From: Winogradskyella helgolandensis
Lineage (GTDB): Bacteria > Bacteroidota > Bacteroidia > Flavobacteriales > Flavobacteriaceae
Length of the DNA stretch: 64,000 nt
Assembly: GCF_013404085.1 (NCBI RefSeq)
Contig: NZ_JABFHO010000001.1
Span: 4,229,501 to 4,293,500, forward strand
Reading direction: 5' to 3'
Shown here one piece after another: positions 63,371 to 64,000 of this stretch. The stretch's first letter is position 1. Every line of letters starts with the position of its first letter. The notes below the pieces were generated by a model, which saw nothing but the letters and a program-made list of their open reading frames with translations, was not told the DNA's origin and searched no databases. The translations under genes and the position numbers were made by a program.

Positions 63371-64000
63371 GTATTCCAAGATCAAATCCTAGTAATATTT
63401 AGTTTTTTTTAGGCTGCATATTGCTGAAGAACGACATAAGGTGTTCCTCTTTTTACTACGGCAAACGCTCTAGCTATCAACTTATTTCTAACATTATTTA
63501 TGGCCAGCATTTTATCCTTCCCCTCTGCTAATTTTCTATTGTAATATAATCGTAATTCACTATCATGTTGTATTGCTGAAACACTTGCCATACTTAGCAA
63601 ACTCTTCATTTTTCTATCACCTAAATAATGGCATTGCTTTCTTTTGTAAATACTAGTGCCTGAGCGATGTTCAAATGGTGCTGTACCACAATAACTAGAA
63701 AAGGCACGCCAACTAGCAAAACGTGTAAAGTTACCTGTGTGGTAGATAAGCTGACAGGCAACAACTAATCCAATACCTTTAAGACTTGTTAGCAATTCAT
63801 AATTCTTACTCATCAGTGCATCAGAAGATATAATCTCTTTTATACGTTCCTTTATCGATTTAACTTGCTTTTCTTGGTAATCAATACTACGTTTTAAGAC
63901 AATACAACCTGTGTCTGTTGTGGGACTAGATAAAAGTACTTTCATCTCTTTTAATGTCCCTTTTAAGCCTGCATTGTTTCTAACCAGTAGATCCCGTAAC
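63371..64000 (-). mobile_element. IS110-family insertion sequence, right part beyond the window
   Basis: The element joins repeat H at about 63370-63371 and continues past the window. Only about 38 bases separate the junction from the transposase stop, so any long non-coding segment (the bridge RNA region) should be upstream of the transposase, as in the IS110 subgroup. No terminal inverted repeat or target duplication can be judged with one end. Confidence 0.8.
63409..64000 (-). CDS. IS110-family transposase, N-terminal part missing
   Basis: The frame is open to the window edge, so the catalytic RuvC-like DEDD domain is outside. The visible 197 residues are the Transposase_20 domain: LLTSLKGIGLVVACQL, FASWRAFSSYCGTAPFEHRS, the conserved serine in GTSIYKRKQ, and RKMKSLLSMASVSAIQHD. 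It ends YVVLQQYAA. IS110 recombinases use a bridge RNA to choose their target. The ATG at 63945 is internal and not the start. Confidence 0.92.
   Translation of the reverse strand, partial: LRDLLVRNNAGLKGTLKEMKVLLSSPTTDTGCIVLKRSIDYQEKQVKSIKERIKEIISSDALMSKNYELLTSLKGIGLVVACQLIYHTGNFTRFASWRAFSSYCGTAPFEHRSGTSIYKRKQCHYLGDRKMKSLLSMASVSAIQHDSELRLYYNRKLAEGKDKMLAINNVRNKLIARAFAVVKRGTPYVVLQQYAA

Overview
The window reads as chromosomal DNA of a marine-type Flavobacteriaceae bacterium (Bacteroidota; relatives such as Winogradskyella, Psychroserpens, Olleya or Lacinutrix are plausible but not provable here). The signs are AT-rich sequence, few Shine-Dalgarno motifs, promoters of the TTG-N19-22-TAnnTTTG type, two type IX secretion (T9SS) sorting-domain proteins, a type III and a type II glutamine synthetase, DUF3078, DUF4197 and DUF1684 proteins, and a fused IcmF mutase. 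No tRNA, rRNA or CRISPR array was recognised.

Layout. Positions 1-5023 hold trpG(partial)-D-C-F-B, with no trpA at the end. Apart from the trpD/trpC overlap, the junctions are filled with repeats: a 21-copy heptamer, two copies of a 0.2-0.3 kb element, and small palindromes beside start and stop codons. ftsE follows. Positions 5992-15366 form a surface-polysaccharide cluster with four glycosyltransferases, FdtA- and FdtB-like sugar enzymes, two Wzx-like flippases and a FemAB-like acyltransferase. Positions 15572-53956 are mostly housekeeping and envelope genes: typA, kdsA, ypdA, an Lrp regulator, an ECF sigma factor preceded by an unlisted 33-residue peptide with 11 cysteines, an OsmC protein, icmF, purU, an OmpA protein, pyrF-lepB, prfA, purM, two divergent glutamine synthetases, a Ca/Na antiporter, a BlaI-M56 sensor pair with a candidate operator, and two T9SS-exported proteins, one of them an endonuclease I.

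The striking part is 54961-63370. Here at least eight gene units, all on the plus strand, are separated by eight copies (A-H) of a folded repeat of about 126 bp that starts with AAC and ends with GTT. The seven bases or so beyond AAC and GTT differ at every repeat. In every unit the first 9-10 bases (GTT...) are the reverse complement of the last 9-10 bases (...AAC) before the next repeat. That is the pattern expected if each unit circularises through its own attC site, as integron cassettes do. The repeat arms pair with compensatory changes between two subfamilies, and the mismatches are almost all G-T wobbles on the bottom strand only, the strand that integron integrases use. No integrase gene is in the window. 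A 21-bp dyad lies 5 bp before the first cassette. An IS110-family element interrupts the last repeat exactly at the end of its right arm.

The cassettes encode secreted and lipoproteins of unknown function, a RES-domain protein, an AAA_13/RloC-like ATPase with an anticodon-nuclease-like R-E-H triad, a small membrane protein with a cytochrome-oxidase-like motif, and small unknown proteins. I interpret the region as an integron-like (CALIN-like) accessory gene array in a phylum where such arrays are poorly described. This is inference until the recombinase and cassette movement are shown.
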